Source: Halomicrobium salinisoli (lineage in GTDB: Archaea > Halobacteriota > Halobacteria > Halobacteriales > Haloarculaceae). Taken from it: a DNA stretch of 64,000 bases. Position 1 is the stretch's first letter. Every line of letters starts with the position of its first letter. The notes beneath the pieces are model-generated. The model saw nothing but the letters and a program-made list of their open reading frames with translations. It was not told the origin of the DNA and ran no database searches. Positions 8,049 to 16,675 of the stretch are shown piece after piece. A program made the translations under genes and the position numbers. Where the stretch lies: contig NZ_CP084463.1 in assembly GCF_020405185.1 (NCBI RefSeq), forward strand, positions 1,860,001 to 1,924,000, written 5' to 3'.

Positions 8049-8963
8049 ATGAAGGAGTCCATTCTGGAGACGCTGGGGTCGCCGCTCGTGGCGGTCGAGT
8101 CGCCCGAGGGCGCGACCGTCGCCGCGAAGGTGGAGTCGTTCAACCCCGGAGGATCCGCCAAGGACCGCCCGGCGACGGCGATGATCGAGGCCGCCGAGGA
8201 CGCCGGCGAGATTACGCCGGGCGACACGCTCGTCGAGCCGACGAGCGGCAACACGGGCATCGGGCTGGCGATGGCCGGCGCGGCGAAGGGGTACGACGTG
8301 CGCCTGATCATGCCCGGCTCGAAGTCGCCCGAGCGCCGCCAGATCATGAAGGCCTACGGCGCCGAGATCGAACTGGTCGAGGGCGACATCTCCGACGCCC
8401 GCGAACGGGCCGACGAACTCGACGAGCAGGACGGCTTCCTCCAGCTCCGGCAGTTCGAGAACGGGGCGAACCCGCAGGCCCACTACGAGACGACCGGCCC
8501 CGAAATCCTCGAGCAGGTGGGCGACCGGACCGTCGACGCGCTCGTGGCCGGCGTCGGCACCGGCGGGACGATCTCGGGGATCGGTCGACGCCTCCGCGAG
8601 GCGTTCCCCGACGTGCGGATCGTCGCCGTCGAACCGGAGGACAACGCCGTGCTCTCCGGCATGGAGCCCGGCACCGGCGAGGACAGCTTCCAGGGCATGG
8701 GCCCGGGCTTCGTCAGCGACAACCTCGACGTGGACCTGCTCGACGACGTGACGACGGTGGGCCTCGACGCGGCCGAGGACGAGTGCCGTCGGCTGGCCCG
8801 CGAGGAGGGCGTCCTCGTCGGCCAGTCCTCCGGCGCGTCGAACCTGGCCGCCCGCGAGGAGGCACAGCGGCTCCTCGACGAGGGCGTCGAGGACCCGCTC
8901 GTCGTGACGGTCTTCTGGGACAGCGGCGAGCGCTACATGTCGACGGGCATGTTCGACGACTAG
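8049..8963 (+). CDS. cysK: PLP-dependent cysteine synthase
   Basis: Cysteine synthase/beta-replacement enzyme making cysteine from an activated serine and sulfide (or a related sulfur donor). The 304-residue protein has the PLP lysine in NPGGSAKDRPA (K38), the substrate loop TSGNTGIGLA, and the PLP-phosphate loop GVGTGGTISG near residue 175. Length is normal for the family. I chose the ATG at 8049 because the conserved fold begins directly after it. CysK and CysM (O-acetylserine versus O-phosphoserine use) cannot be separated by eye. It converges on a regulator gene 10 bp away. Confidence 0.9.
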   Translation: MKESILETLGSPLVAVESPEGATVAAKVESFNPGGSAKDRPATAMIEAAEDAGEITPGDTLVEPTSGNTGIGLAMAGAAKGYDVRLIMPGSKSPERRQIMKAYGAEIELVEGDISDARERADELDEQDGFLQLRQFENGANPQAHYETTGPEILEQVGDRTVDALVAGVGTGGTISGIGRRLREAFPDVRIVAVEPEDNAVLSGMEPGTGEDSFQGMGPGFVSDNLDVDLLDDVTTVGLDAAEDECRRLAREEGVLVGQSSGASNLAAREEAQRLLDEGVEDPLVVTVFWDSGERYMSTGMFDD

Positions 8964-8973
8964 CCGTCGACGG

Positions 8974-9822
8974 TCAGAGGTCCAGTTCCGTCGCCGACGC
9001 GCGGTACCGCTCGACCGTCTCGCGGGCCCACTCGTGGGCCGCGTCGGCGTCGTTCAGGACCGCGCCGGTGACCCCCGTCTCCGAGTGGACGACGGCGCCG
9101 GCGCAGGTCTCCGTCCCGGTGTCGGCCGCCCACAGGGCGTACGGCGGCGCTGCTTCCGTCTCGTAGAGCGTCAGCCCCGCCTCGCGGCAGATCCGGATCG
9201 ACTCCGCGTGGCGCCGCTGTAGCGTCTCCGCGACCGCCGGCGTGACCACCAGGTCGACGTCGACGCCGCGGTCTGCCGCGTGGCTCGCGGGTCGCTCACT
9301 CCGTTCGCTCCCGCTCGCCCGTTCCGAGGGCTCGCTCCCTCCGGTCGCTGCGCCCTCGCAGGCCGCCCTGATCGCGTCGACGTACTGCGGCGTCACCACG
9401 GGCACGACGGCCCCGAGGCACTGCGCGTCGGCGACCACGTCGACGACCGGCCTGATCGGGTACTCCTGAGCGTGGGGCTCGGCGGTCCGGACGTCGGCCC
9501 CGTCGAGCAGGGCCGGATCCAGGTCGGCGTCGGGCGGCAGGTCCGACAGGACGTCGCTCGCCCGGTCCACGTCGGCCAGCCGCCCGAGGTACCCCTCGTG
9601 GATCGACAGGACGCGGGTGCCGGCGTAGGTCGGTCGGTAGACGTTCCCGTCCCGCGCGACGAGCCCGCGCTCCGACAGGTCCGATATCGCCCGGTCGACC
9701 GTCGACCGCGACGTGTCGGTGGCCGCGACGAGGTCGGGCTTCGAGCGCGGTCGATCGGCCAGTGCCGCCAGGAACTCCCTGCGCTGCGCGACGACGTCGG
9801 CGAGCCCTCGCACCTCCTCCAT
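8974..9822 (-). CDS. Winged-helix transcriptional regulator with in-frame palindromic insert
   Basis: A 282-residue DNA-binding protein. The N-terminal winged helix (about residues 10-65, with SKPDLVAATDTSRSTVDRAISDL as the helix-turn-helix) is followed by a C-terminal domain like the archaeal DUF1724/FilR1 middle-domain regulators. Around residues 152-180 lies a Ser/Glu/Arg-rich stretch (SERASGSERSERPASHA). It is encoded by a copy of the dispersed palindromic repeat and looks inserted in frame in the effector domain. A TATA-like TATTTATAAC (9853-9862) lies about 31-40 bp upstream. Targets are unknown. Confidence 0.8.
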   Translation of the reverse strand: MEEVRGLADVVAQRREFLAALADRPRSKPDLVAATDTSRSTVDRAISDLSERGLVARDGNVYRPTYAGTRVLSIHEGYLGRLADVDRASDVLSDLPPDADLDPALLDGADVRTAEPHAQEYPIRPVVDVVADAQCLGAVVPVVTPQYVDAIRAACEGAATGGSEPSERASGSERSERPASHAADRGVDVDLVVTPAVAETLQRRHAESIRICREAGLTLYETEAAPPYALWAADTGTETCAGAVVHSETGVTGAVLNDADAAHEWARETVERYRASATELDL

Positions 9823-10211
9823 CTTCGGTCGACAATCCTATCGGGAGGGTAGTATTTATAACTGGATGATACGACTGGAACGAACCGGCGTTCCGGCGTC
9901 GTCGTTCGGTTCCGGGGCCGCGTTGAGGGACCCGCTCAGGCCCTGACGGAGGTAGCCGACCCGCGGTGACGTTCCCGGCCGGTTGGCATATGTGGGGTCG
10001 GTCCGTCGATACGCGTGTGCCCCACGGGGGTGGCGGGTCGATTTCCGCGTCGCGACGGGGGGTCACGTCGCGATAGGGGGGAGTCACATCGCGGTCGGTC
10101 TCCGACCGCACCGTATCGCGTTCGACCCGCGTCCGTCTGCGGATCACTGCCATGTCCCACCGCTGTCGGCCCCGTCCGACCGCTGTGGGGCACGCTTTTC
10201 CTGCTACTCGC
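9823..10211. other. 389-bp spacer with promoter, direct repeats and hairpin
   Basis: The left edge holds the promoter of the leftward regulator. Further right, two imperfect direct repeats of the form CGCGA(TA)..GGGGGG..GTCAC(G/A)T lie at 10051-10068 and 10069-10089, followed by CGCGG. A 7-bp hairpin CGGTCGG-TCT-CCGACCG is at 10092-10108. GTGCCCCAC (10017-10025) and its inverse GTGGGGCAC (10185-10193) flank the block. I see no coding sequence. This could be binding sites or a degenerate element. Confidence 0.4.
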
Positions 10212-10679
10212 CTACGCGCCGAACTCGTCGGCCGTGACGCGGACCACCAGCGTGTCCGAGACGTCCCGCAGGTCGTACTCGGGGATGGAGTCGCCCGTGC
10301 GGGTCACCAGCATCGGCTCGACGAGCTTCGGCGGCCCGTCCTCGCGCTCGACGACGCCGTACACCGAGAGAAAGCGGTCGGTCTCCTCGTCGTCGACCGC
10401 GTCGTCCCGGACGGCCGTCGCGAGGTCCCGCGAGAGCCACTCCGTCTCGCTGATCGACGGCTCCCGGACCAGCGCCGCGTCGACGAACCGCACGAGGTAC
10501 CAGTCGAGGTCGTTCAGCAGCGAGACGGCGGCTCCCAGGCTGACCGTCTCGACGGCCAGCGAGTTGGCGAAGGGCTCCCGCAGGTCGTAGGTCGCCAGGG
10601 CGTCGCGGGCCGTCTCCCGCGAGAGGAGTTCGTACCTGAGGTTGACCTCCCCGTCGCCCACGAGACAGACCTGCGTCAT
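10212..10679 (-). CDS. Conserved haloarchaeal protein (DUF5804-like)
   Basis: A 155-residue acidic soluble protein beginning MTQVCLVGDGEVNLRYELLS. The start and the block LREPFANSLAVETVSLGAAV resemble a small conserved haloarchaeal family that I recall as DUF5804; the name is from memory and not certain. There is no signal peptide or membrane helix. The C-terminus ends in a beta-rich VEPMLVTRTG...LVVRVTADEFG. The function is unknown. It is transcribed leftwards and separate from thiI by about 195 bp in which I see nothing notable. Confidence 0.75.
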   Translation of the reverse strand: MTQVCLVGDGEVNLRYELLSRETARDALATYDLREPFANSLAVETVSLGAAVSLLNDLDWYLVRFVDAALVREPSISETEWLSRDLATAVRDDAVDDEETDRFLSVYGVVEREDGPPKLVEPMLVTRTGDSIPEYDLRDVSDTLVVRVTADEFGA

Positions 10680-10874
10680 CGTCCGAGGGGAGACTGCGCC
10701 GCGGGTTAGTGGTTACGGGTCGCAGTCGCACGTACCGTGATTTCCGGATGCAATGACCACAGCCCCGGAAGCCCCCTTCCGAAGTCCCGCCCAGTAGGGA
10801 CTGTGCCGGCCACCTCCGAGTGAGCAAAATCCGATCTGCGATCCGGGAAATATGGACGGACGGCCGAGAAACGC

Positions 10875-12062
10875 TCAGGGATCGACGGGCACGATATCGG
10901 CGTCGCGCGCGGCCTCGCGGGCACGTTCCAGGAGGTCGTCGGGCTCCAGTTCCCGGACCGTCTCGGGGTCGGCGTTGGTCTCGGGGAACGAGGGCGCGAC
11001 GCGGTTGCAGCCCGTCGGGATGGTCGACTCCTCGAACGTGCCGATCTCGCGGGCCTGCTGGGTAATCTCGGACTTGTTCGCGGAGAGGTTCGGGCGGTGG
11101 ACGGGGCAGTCGACCGCGGTGTCCGTCGCCGCGAGGTTGGCGCTCGTCTGGCTGGACTTCTGGCCGATGGCCTCGCCGGTGGCGATGCCGACGGCGTCGG
11201 TCGCCTCGACGACGGCCTCGGCGGCGGCGAACATGTAGCGGCGCAGCGAGAGCATCCGCGTCCGGTCGAGTTCCTCGGCGAGGTCGGCTACGTCGTCACC
11301 GCCGGGGACGACCCGCACGTCCACGTCCATGTTGGGCGCGTGGGCCGCAAGGTCCTCGACGGTCGCGACGGCCCGCGCGCGGTGGTCCGGGCCGCCGTAG
11401 TCGCCGAGGTCGACGTAGACTGGTCGGATCGGACAGCCGCGGCGCATGAGCCGCCAGGCCGCCACGGGCGAGTCGATGCCGCCGCTGATCAGGACCGCGA
11501 CTGGGTACTGGGTGCCGACGGGCAGGCCGCCCGGCCCCTCGCGCTTCTCCGTGAAGACGTAGGCCCGGTCCTCGCGGCACTCGACGTGGACCGTGAAGGC
11601 CGGGTCGTCGAGGTCGACCTCGGGCTCGCCGCCGGCCGATTCGATGGCCTCCCACACCGCCGAGCCGCCCTCCTGTTCGAGGTCGCGGCTGGAGAAGTCG
11701 TGAGCGTCTTTCTGGCCGGCCCGACGGGCGCGGACGGCGAAGGGTCCACCCTGCCAGCAGGCCTCTGCGGTGCGGGCCAGCGCGTCCTCGATGGCAGGCA
11801 GGGTCGGCTCGACGGTCAGCGCCGGGCTGGCGGAGACGACGCCGAACGCGTCGGCGGCGGCGTCGGCCGCGCGGTCGGGCTCGTCGGTGTGGACGTACAG
11901 CCGCGTCCGCTTGCGCTCTATCTCGCCGTCGACGCCGCGGTGGGCGAGCAGCGCGGCGAGGTTGTCCGCCAGGCGCCCCTCCATCTTCCGTCGGACCTGG
12001 TCGCTCTTGATCCCCAGCTCGCCGTGGCGGACCAGCACGACGTCGGCTCCCGGCGGTTGCAT
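10875..12062 (-). CDS. thiI: tRNA uracil 4-sulfurtransferase ThiI
   Basis: Makes 4-thiouridine at position 8 of tRNA, and in some organisms provides sulfur for the thiamine thiazole. The 395-residue protein has an N-terminal ferredoxin-like/THUMP region (LVRHGELGIKSDQVRRKM; FAVRARRAG near residue 110) and a PP-loop ATP site, LISGGIDSPVA near residue 190. The conserved segments GEAIGQKSSQT and PTGCNRVAPSFPETN follow. The C-terminal rhodanese domain of the E. coli enzyme is absent, as in other archaea. The gene is tail-to-head with the SAM synthetase gene. Confidence 0.92.
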   Translation of the reverse strand: MQPPGADVVLVRHGELGIKSDQVRRKMEGRLADNLAALLAHRGVDGEIERKRTRLYVHTDEPDRAADAAADAFGVVSASPALTVEPTLPAIEDALARTAEACWQGGPFAVRARRAGQKDAHDFSSRDLEQEGGSAVWEAIESAGGEPEVDLDDPAFTVHVECREDRAYVFTEKREGPGGLPVGTQYPVAVLISGGIDSPVAAWRLMRRGCPIRPVYVDLGDYGGPDHRARAVATVEDLAAHAPNMDVDVRVVPGGDDVADLAEELDRTRMLSLRRYMFAAAEAVVEATDAVGIATGEAIGQKSSQTSANLAATDTAVDCPVHRPNLSANKSEITQQAREIGTFEESTIPTGCNRVAPSFPETNADPETVRELEPDDLLERAREAARDADIVPVDP

Positions 12063-12117
12063 GGCCGTCGCTTGCGGGAGGGAGAATAAACGCGTGTCGC
12101 TCGGGAGCGACTGGCGC

Positions 12118-13320
12118 CTAGAACGTCGACAGCTCGCCGTCGATGACCCGCTGGGTGAGGTCGGTCACGCCCGCGAGCTCGTCGTCGATGGCGGCCCGGA
12201 CCTCGTCCTCGATGTCCGCGACGGTGACGCCCTCCTCGGTGACGACCGAGGCGTCGGCCACGTGAGGGTCGTCGATGGGCGACCCGATCTGGGAGAGCAG
12301 GCGGATCTGGAGCTGACGGATGCCGTCGACCTCGTCGGCGACGGACTCGGCGATCTCCGTCGACAGGAGGTTGTAGATCTTGCCGATGTGGTTGACGGGG
12401 TTCTTGCCAGAGGTGGCCTCCATGCTCATCGGCCGGTTCGGCGTGATGAGGCCGTTGGCGCGGTTGCCCCGGCCGACGGAGCCGTCGTCGCCCTGCTCGG
12501 CGGAGGTGCCGGTCGTCGTCAGGTAGATCGACCCCTCGTCGTAGTCGTCGGCCGTGTTGACGTGAACCGCGACGTCGCGGTCGGTGATGTCCTCGGCGAG
12601 GTCCCGGACGTACTCCTCGACGCCGGCGACGGCCGCTTTGTACTCCTCGAGGTCGGCCACGTGGCGGTCGACCATGGCGGCGGCGACCGTCACGTCGACG
12701 TGGTCGCCCTCGCGCTTGCCCATCACCTTGACGTCCTGGCCGACGACGGGGTTGTCGTCGCTGTACTCGCCGTTGAGCCGGTGCTCGGTCTCGCGGACGA
12801 TCCGCTCGGTCTCGGTCAGCGGCGCGTGGCCGACGCCGTAGCTCGTGTCGTTGGCCATCGGGACGGCCTCCTCGTCGCCGAAGACGTCCTGTAGGTCGCC
12901 GCTGCCCTCGCCGAGGCGGACGTCTACGACGACGTCGGAGCCCACCTCGAGGAACGGGAAGTTCTCCTCGAGGTACTCGCGGGCCGCGTCGAGGGCGACG
13001 GTCTCCGCGGGGAAGCGCTCGCCCTCGTACTCCTTGGTCGCGCGGCCGACGATCAGCAGGTAGATGGGCTCCAGCACCTCGCCGCCGCCGAAGGCCGGCG
13101 CTGCCGTGCCCGCGACCAGCTGGGTCTCGTCCGTGTTGTAGTGGAGGACGGTCCCGAACCGATCGAGGTACGCCTGCGCGAGCGCCCGAGAGACGCTCTC
13201 GGCGACGCCGTCGCAGATCGAGTCCGGGTGGCCGATACCCTTCCGCTCGACGATCTCTACAGCCTGGTCCTCCACGGCGTGCCCGCTCGCGGGCTCGACG
13301 TGGATGTTCCGGTCGGTCAT
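12118..13320 (-). CDS. mat: Archaeal S-adenosylmethionine synthetase
   Basis: Makes S-adenosylmethionine from methionine and ATP. The 400-residue protein is of the archaeal type, divergent from bacterial MetK. It starts [19 protein letters not shown] and contains [18 protein letters not shown] (active-site His/Asp region), [32 protein letters not shown] and [14 protein letters not shown], all diagnostic for this family. Length matches the roughly 400-residue norm. It lies between thiI and the CYTH-domain gene, all on the minus strand with 55-60 bp gaps. Confidence 0.95.
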   Translation of the reverse strand: MTDRNIHVEPASGHAVEDQAVEIVERKGIGHPDSICDGVAESVSRALAQAYLDRFGTVLHYNTDETQLVAGTAAPAFGGGEVLEPIYLLIVGRATKEYEGERFPAETVALDAAREYLEENFPFLEVGSDVVVDVRLGEGSGDLQDVFGDEEAVPMANDTSYGVGHAPLTETERIVRETEHRLNGEYSDDNPVVGQDVKVMGKREGDHVDVTVAAAMVDRHVADLEEYKAAVAGVEEYVRDLAEDITDRDVAVHVNTADDYDEGSIYLTTTGTSAEQGDDGSVGRGNRANGLITPNRPMSMEATSGKNPVNHIGKIYNLLSTEIAESVADEVDGIRQLQIRLLSQIGSPIDDPHVADASVVTEEGVTVADIEDEVRAAIDDELAGVTDLTQRVIDGELSTF

Positions 13321-13380
13321 TGCCTCGGACTTTGGCGCGATACCCTCTATAACTTGCGGAAACCAGAACCGTCGCTGTGA

Positions 13381-13920
13381 TTACTCGTCTGCATCAGCGA
13401 GCAGCAGACCGAGATAGGAGGTCCGGACCTGCTCGTCCGGGTCGAGTCCCAGGTCGCGCATGACCGCCTTCGCGCCCTCGCGGGCCGCGTCGACGTCCTC
13501 GGCCTCCGTCTCGACCTCGACGAAGTCGCCGACGCCGGCGACGCTGTCGAGCGTCACCGTGTACCCCTCGTAGGCGTAGTGCTCGCGCTCCTTCTCGACC
13601 GTCGCGACCGGGTCGAACCCCAGCGCCCGGAAGATGTCGTCCGCGTCCCCGCCCGCGCCGACGCTGGTCTCGACCTCCTCGCGAGTCTTCGAGTCGGGGT
13701 CGACCTTCGGCCCCTTGTAGGTGATCCGGTCGACGTCGCCCTCGTCGGACCGCTCGCGGCGGACGCGCAGCGCCTCGTCGGTCTCCGCGAAGTCCCGCTC
13801 CGGGTGGTCGTAGTACGTGTCGGCCTGCTCGACCGCCGCCAGAGCGTCGGCGCCGACCGCCTCGAGTCGCTCCCGGACCGCGTCGTGGTCCGCCGCGACC
13901 TTCAGTTCGACCTCGTACAT
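13381..13920 (-). CDS. cyaB: CYTH-domain protein (class IV adenylate cyclase / triphosphatase-like)
   Basis: A 179-residue CYTH (triphosphate tunnel) protein. The N-terminal MYEVELKV contains the E-x-E-x-K signature; TYYDHPERDF, ALRVRRE, ITYKGPK and the acidic strand VEVETEAED line the tunnel. Archaeal homologues are annotated class IV adenylate cyclase, but thiamine-triphosphatase or polyphosphate chemistry is equally possible for this fold. The ATG at 13918-13920 is chosen because the signature begins at residue 3. The downstream FKBP gene is divergent, with its promoter between the two. Confidence 0.88.
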   Translation of the reverse strand: MYEVELKVAADHDAVRERLEAVGADALAAVEQADTYYDHPERDFAETDEALRVRRERSDEGDVDRITYKGPKVDPDSKTREEVETSVGAGGDADDIFRALGFDPVATVEKEREHYAYEGYTVTLDSVAGVGDFVEVETEAEDVDAAREGAKAVMRDLGLDPDEQVRTSYLGLLLADADE

Positions 13921-14040
13921 GCGAGGTGAGACGGCCAGCCCCGACAAAAACGGCCCGCATCGGGCTCGTTCGGCGCTCCGGTAGTCGCGAGGGTCCGCGC
14001 CGTTCGCGCTCGCGGACTGTCCGCATAGCGAAACGTTGTC

Positions 14041-14047
14041 CTTAAGA
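14041..14047 (+). promoter_or_regulatory. TATA-like box of the FKBP gene
   Basis: CTTAAGA lies 24-30 bp upstream of the ATG at 14071, the position expected for a leaderless transcript. Confidence 0.5.
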
Positions 14048-14070
14048 GTGCAACGACTGTCCCGTACGGT

Positions 14071-15042
14071 ATGAGCAACGACTCCGAGGCCGAGGAGGCC
14101 GACGCCGAAGCACAGCAAGCGGAGACACAGGCCGATGAGGAGGTCGCCGAAGAGGAGACCGAGGACGGACTCCAGCAGGGCGACTTCGTCGAGATCGACT
14201 ACACCGCACGCACCGTCGACGAGGGCGACCTCGTCGACACGACCGACGCCGAGGTCGCCGAGGAGGAGGGCGTCGGCGAGGACCAGGAGTTCGGTCCCCG
14301 CACCATCGTCCTCGGCCAGGGCCACCTCTTCGAGGCCGTCGAGGAGGACATCTACGGCGGCGAGCCCGGCGACACCGGCGACGTCGTCGTCGCCGCCGCC
14401 GAGGCCTTCGGTGAGTACGACGAGAGCGAGGTCCGCACCGTCTCGAAGGACAAGATCCCCGAGGACGACCGCTACCCCGGCGCGCACGTCGACGTCGACG
14501 GCGAGCACGGCCACCTCGAGACGATCATCGGCGGCCGCGCGCGCGTCGACTTCAACCACCCGCTGGCCGGCGAGGACATCGAGTACGAGTACGAGATCCT
14601 CAGCGAGGTCGACGACCGCGAGGAGCAGGCCCAGGGCCTCATCTCGATGATGCTCGACATGGAGCTCGACGTCTGGTTCGAGACCGAGACCGTCGAGGAG
14701 GAGCAGATGGTCGAGCCCGACGAGGACGACGAGGACGCCGAGCCCGAGTTCGAGACCGTCGAGACCGAGAAGGAGACGCTCTACATCGAGGCCACGCCCC
14801 AGCTCACCATGAACCAGCAGTGGATGATGGGCAAGCAGCAGATCGCCCAGCAGCTCACCCAGCTGCTGGACATCGACCGCATCATCGTCCAGGAGGAGCT
14901 GGGCGGTGGCGGCATGGGCATGCCCGGCATGATGGGCGGCATGGGCGGCGGCGCCGGCGGCGCCGACATCGAGGAGGCCCTCGAGGATGCCGACGTCGAC
15001 GCCGAGGAGATCGTCGACGAGATCGAAGGCGCAGAAGAGTAG
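14071..15042 (+). CDS. Long FKBP-type peptidyl-prolyl isomerase (SlyD-like)
   Basis: Peptidyl-prolyl cis-trans isomerase and chaperone of 323 residues, longer than SlyD (about 200). After an acidic Ala/Glu-rich tail (residues 1-35) comes the FKBP core (GDFVEIDYTART; GPRTIVLGQGHLFEAVEEDI). This is interrupted by an insert-in-flap domain holding VSKDKIPED and HLETIIGGRARVDFNHPLAGEDI, the SlyD signature. The C-terminal third (LTMNQQWMMGKQQIAQQLTQLL, then a Gly/Met linker and an acidic helix) is the extension seen in haloarchaeal homologues. The last 19 codons are duplicated downstream at 15189-15245. Confidence 0.9.
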   Translation: MSNDSEAEEADAEAQQAETQADEEVAEEETEDGLQQGDFVEIDYTARTVDEGDLVDTTDAEVAEEEGVGEDQEFGPRTIVLGQGHLFEAVEEDIYGGEPGDTGDVVVAAAEAFGEYDESEVRTVSKDKIPEDDRYPGAHVDVDGEHGHLETIIGGRARVDFNHPLAGEDIEYEYEILSEVDDREEQAQGLISMMLDMELDVWFETETVEEEQMVEPDEDDEDAEPEFETVETEKETLYIEATPQLTMNQQWMMGKQQIAQQLTQLLDIDRIIVQEELGGGGMGMPGMMGGMGGGAGGADIEEALEDADVDAEEIVDEIEGAEE

Positions 15043-15188
15043 AAGAGCATACCGCGCCGTAGGCGCGGTTTCTCCGGACGCGAGCGAACGAAGTGAGCGA
15101 GACGTCCGGGGAGTTTTTAGCGTAGATTTTTACGAGGAGCGGTTCGCGAGCGGAGCGAGCGAACCCGACGAAGTAAAAAGGTACGAGC
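15043..15188. repeat. Palindromic insertion block between the two FKBP 3' ends
   Basis: 146 bp with three palindromic units: the terminator hairpin; CCGGACG...CGTCCGG around GAGCGAACGAAGTGAGC; and an A/T-edged unit about 15125-15179 with TTTTTAC at one end and GTAAAAA at the other, around GGTTCGC GAGCGGAGCGA GCGAACC. It separates the real end of the FKBP gene from its duplicate, so the block looks inserted or duplicated. It is non-coding. Confidence 0.5.
15051..15071 (+). terminator. Hairpin and T-run after the FKBP gene
   Basis: Perfect 8-bp stem ACCGCGCC / GGCGCGGT with a 3-nt loop, followed by TTTCT, 8 bp after the stop codon. A second hairpin (CCGGACG 15074-15080 / CGTCCGG 15103-15109, loop GAGCGAACGAAGTGAGC) is followed by TTTTT at 15113-15117. 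Confidence 0.55.
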
Positions 15189-15245
15189 GACGCCGACGTC
15201 GACGCCGAGGAGATCGTCGACGAGATCGAAGGCGCCGAGGAGTAG
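15189..15245 (+). pseudogene. Duplicated 3' end of the FKBP gene
   Basis: 57 bp repeating 14986-15042, including the stop codon, with only three differences (GAT/GAC, GCA/GCC, GAA/GAG). All are synonymous, so both copies read DADVDAEEIVDEIEGAEE-stop. The copy has no start or upstream domain and is probably not translated. Synonymous-only change suggests that the two ends were each part of a functional gene before recombination or insertion juxtaposed them. The remaining 130 bp to 15375 shows no gene. Confidence 0.6.
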
Positions 15246-15375
15246 CGAAGTCGCGAACTTCTCTCGTTTTTCCCGGTAGTCAGCGGCAGCTCTGTTTCAC
15301 GGCCGATCAGCCTGCACTCGCTACACGGCCAGCGCGGACAGAAAGAGAAGTCGCCGCTCGTCCAGTAGCGGGACG

Positions 15376-16491
15376 CTACCGCTGCCTCGAACCGTCCCGA
15401 TCGCTCTGCTGGCCCCCGACCTGCGGGAACGCGTCCTGATCGTACTCCTGGTCGACCGGCGCGGCCTGCGGCGTCGGCTCCCAGAAGCCCTGGTCGTCGG
15501 ACCCCGGCTCGCCGAAAGTCTGCTCGGTCCCGACGTAGTCGGGCGACTGGTCGTGGCGGCCCTCGCCGCCGAACTGCAGCCCCATGTCGGGCTGGCCCGT
15601 CTGGCCGCCCTGCTGCTGGCCGGCGGGCGGCTGGCCGCCGGGCTGCTGGCCACCGCGCCGCTGGCCGCCGGGCTGCTGGCCACCGCGTCGCCGGGTACCG
15701 CCGCGCTGCATCTCCTGCTGGTGCCCGCTGGACTGCTGACCGCTCGGTCGTCGGCCGCCCTGCTGTGACGGCTGCTGACTGCTCTGCTGTGTCCGCTGCT
15801 GGCCGCCCTGCTGTGTCCGCTGCTGGCCGCCCCGTGGCTCCATCTGGTACCGTCGCTGGTGGCCGCTGGCCGGTTGCTGCTGGTTCCCCTGTCGCTGCTG
15901 GGTTCCTCGTCGCTGGCTGCCCTGCATCGACTGACCGCCCTGTGTCGCGGGCTGTCCCCCTCCTCGCTGGGTCGGGCCCTGCTCCGCGGGCGGACGCGCG
16001 CCGGGCTGCTGGCCGGACGGCTGCTGGCGCGTCGGCGCGTGCCGCCCCATCGACTCGCGGGACGGCTGCTGGCTCGGGTGCGTCTGGCGCTGCTGGCTCT
16101 GCCTCCCCTGCTGACCCTGCCGGGACTGCTGACCGCCTCCGCGCTGCTGTGATCGGTGGCCAGCCTGTCCCTGCTGGGTCCGCGGCTGCTGGCCCTGGCG
16201 TCCGCCCCGTCGCTGCCCGCCTCGCTGCTGTGACTGCGGACCCTGGCCCGCCTGGCGTCGCTGGCCACCCGGCTGCGACCGCTGGCCGTGCTGAGGCTGA
16301 CCGCCGGGAGCCTGGGACCCCTGCTGGCCCCGGTGTGCGTCCGGCGCCCGCTGGTCCGTCTGCGGGCCCTGCTGTCCCTGGCGGCCGGCGTGGCCCTCCG
16401 TGCCCCGTTGATCGCCCGGTGTCTGTGACTGCTGGTCGACGCCCCTGTGCTGGCGGTCCCGCCGTCTGTCGTCGTGGTTGTGGTGAGTCAT
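15376..16491 (-). CDS. Basic Gln/Gly/Arg-rich low-complexity protein
   Basis: A predicted 371-residue intrinsically disordered protein of unknown function. The N-terminus is His/Arg/Asp-rich (MTHHNHDDRRRDRQHRG). Residues about 25-300 are almost entirely Q, G, R, P, S and T with repeats such as GGQQ, QQGRQ and GGQQRTQQ. The last 65 residues add acidic and aromatic residues (MGLQFGGEG, PDYVGTEQTFGEP, FWEPTP). Third codon positions read on this strand are mostly G or C, which supports translation. A basic disordered protein is highly unusual in a salt-in acidic proteome. There are no recognised domains or membrane segments; the opposite strand has only Leu/Ala-rich shadow frames. Confidence 0.65.
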   Translation of the reverse strand: MTHHNHDDRRRDRQHRGVDQQSQTPGDQRGTEGHAGRQGQQGPQTDQRAPDAHRGQQGSQAPGGQPQHGQRSQPGGQRRQAGQGPQSQQRGGQRRGGRQGQQPRTQQGQAGHRSQQRGGGQQSRQGQQGRQSQQRQTHPSQQPSRESMGRHAPTRQQPSGQQPGARPPAEQGPTQRGGGQPATQGGQSMQGSQRRGTQQRQGNQQQPASGHQRRYQMEPRGGQQRTQQGGQQRTQQSSQQPSQQGGRRPSGQQSSGHQQEMQRGGTRRRGGQQPGGQRRGGQQPGGQPPAGQQQGGQTGQPDMGLQFGGEGRHDQSPDYVGTEQTFGEPGSDDQGFWEPTPQAAPVDQEYDQDAFPQVGGQQSDRDGSRQR

Positions 16492-16675
16492 GGATTAGAT
16501 TGAGCGGTCGATCGATCGCCCGGTGGGCGTCCCGAACCAGGACGCGAACGCCATAGAAAGTTGGCCCGGCAGGCGCTCTACAGGCGGTTTCTGGCAGTTA
16601 CGCCGGCCGTATCGGAGGAGTACGAGAACCCATCTGGTACGTACCGGCGTCCTCGGCCGGGAAGGGCAGCGGCCG

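Noticed and set aside
13921..14559. N-terminal extension of the CYTH protein
   Set aside because: It is the antisense of the FKBP gene and Val/Asp/Leu-rich; the ExExK signature begins at the ATG at 13920.
15553..16556. Hydrophobic Leu/Ala-rich frames on the plus strand opposite the Gln-rich gene
   Set aside because: Their repeats are the complement of CAG/GGC-type codons; start and stop context and the plausible C-terminus favour the minus-strand gene.
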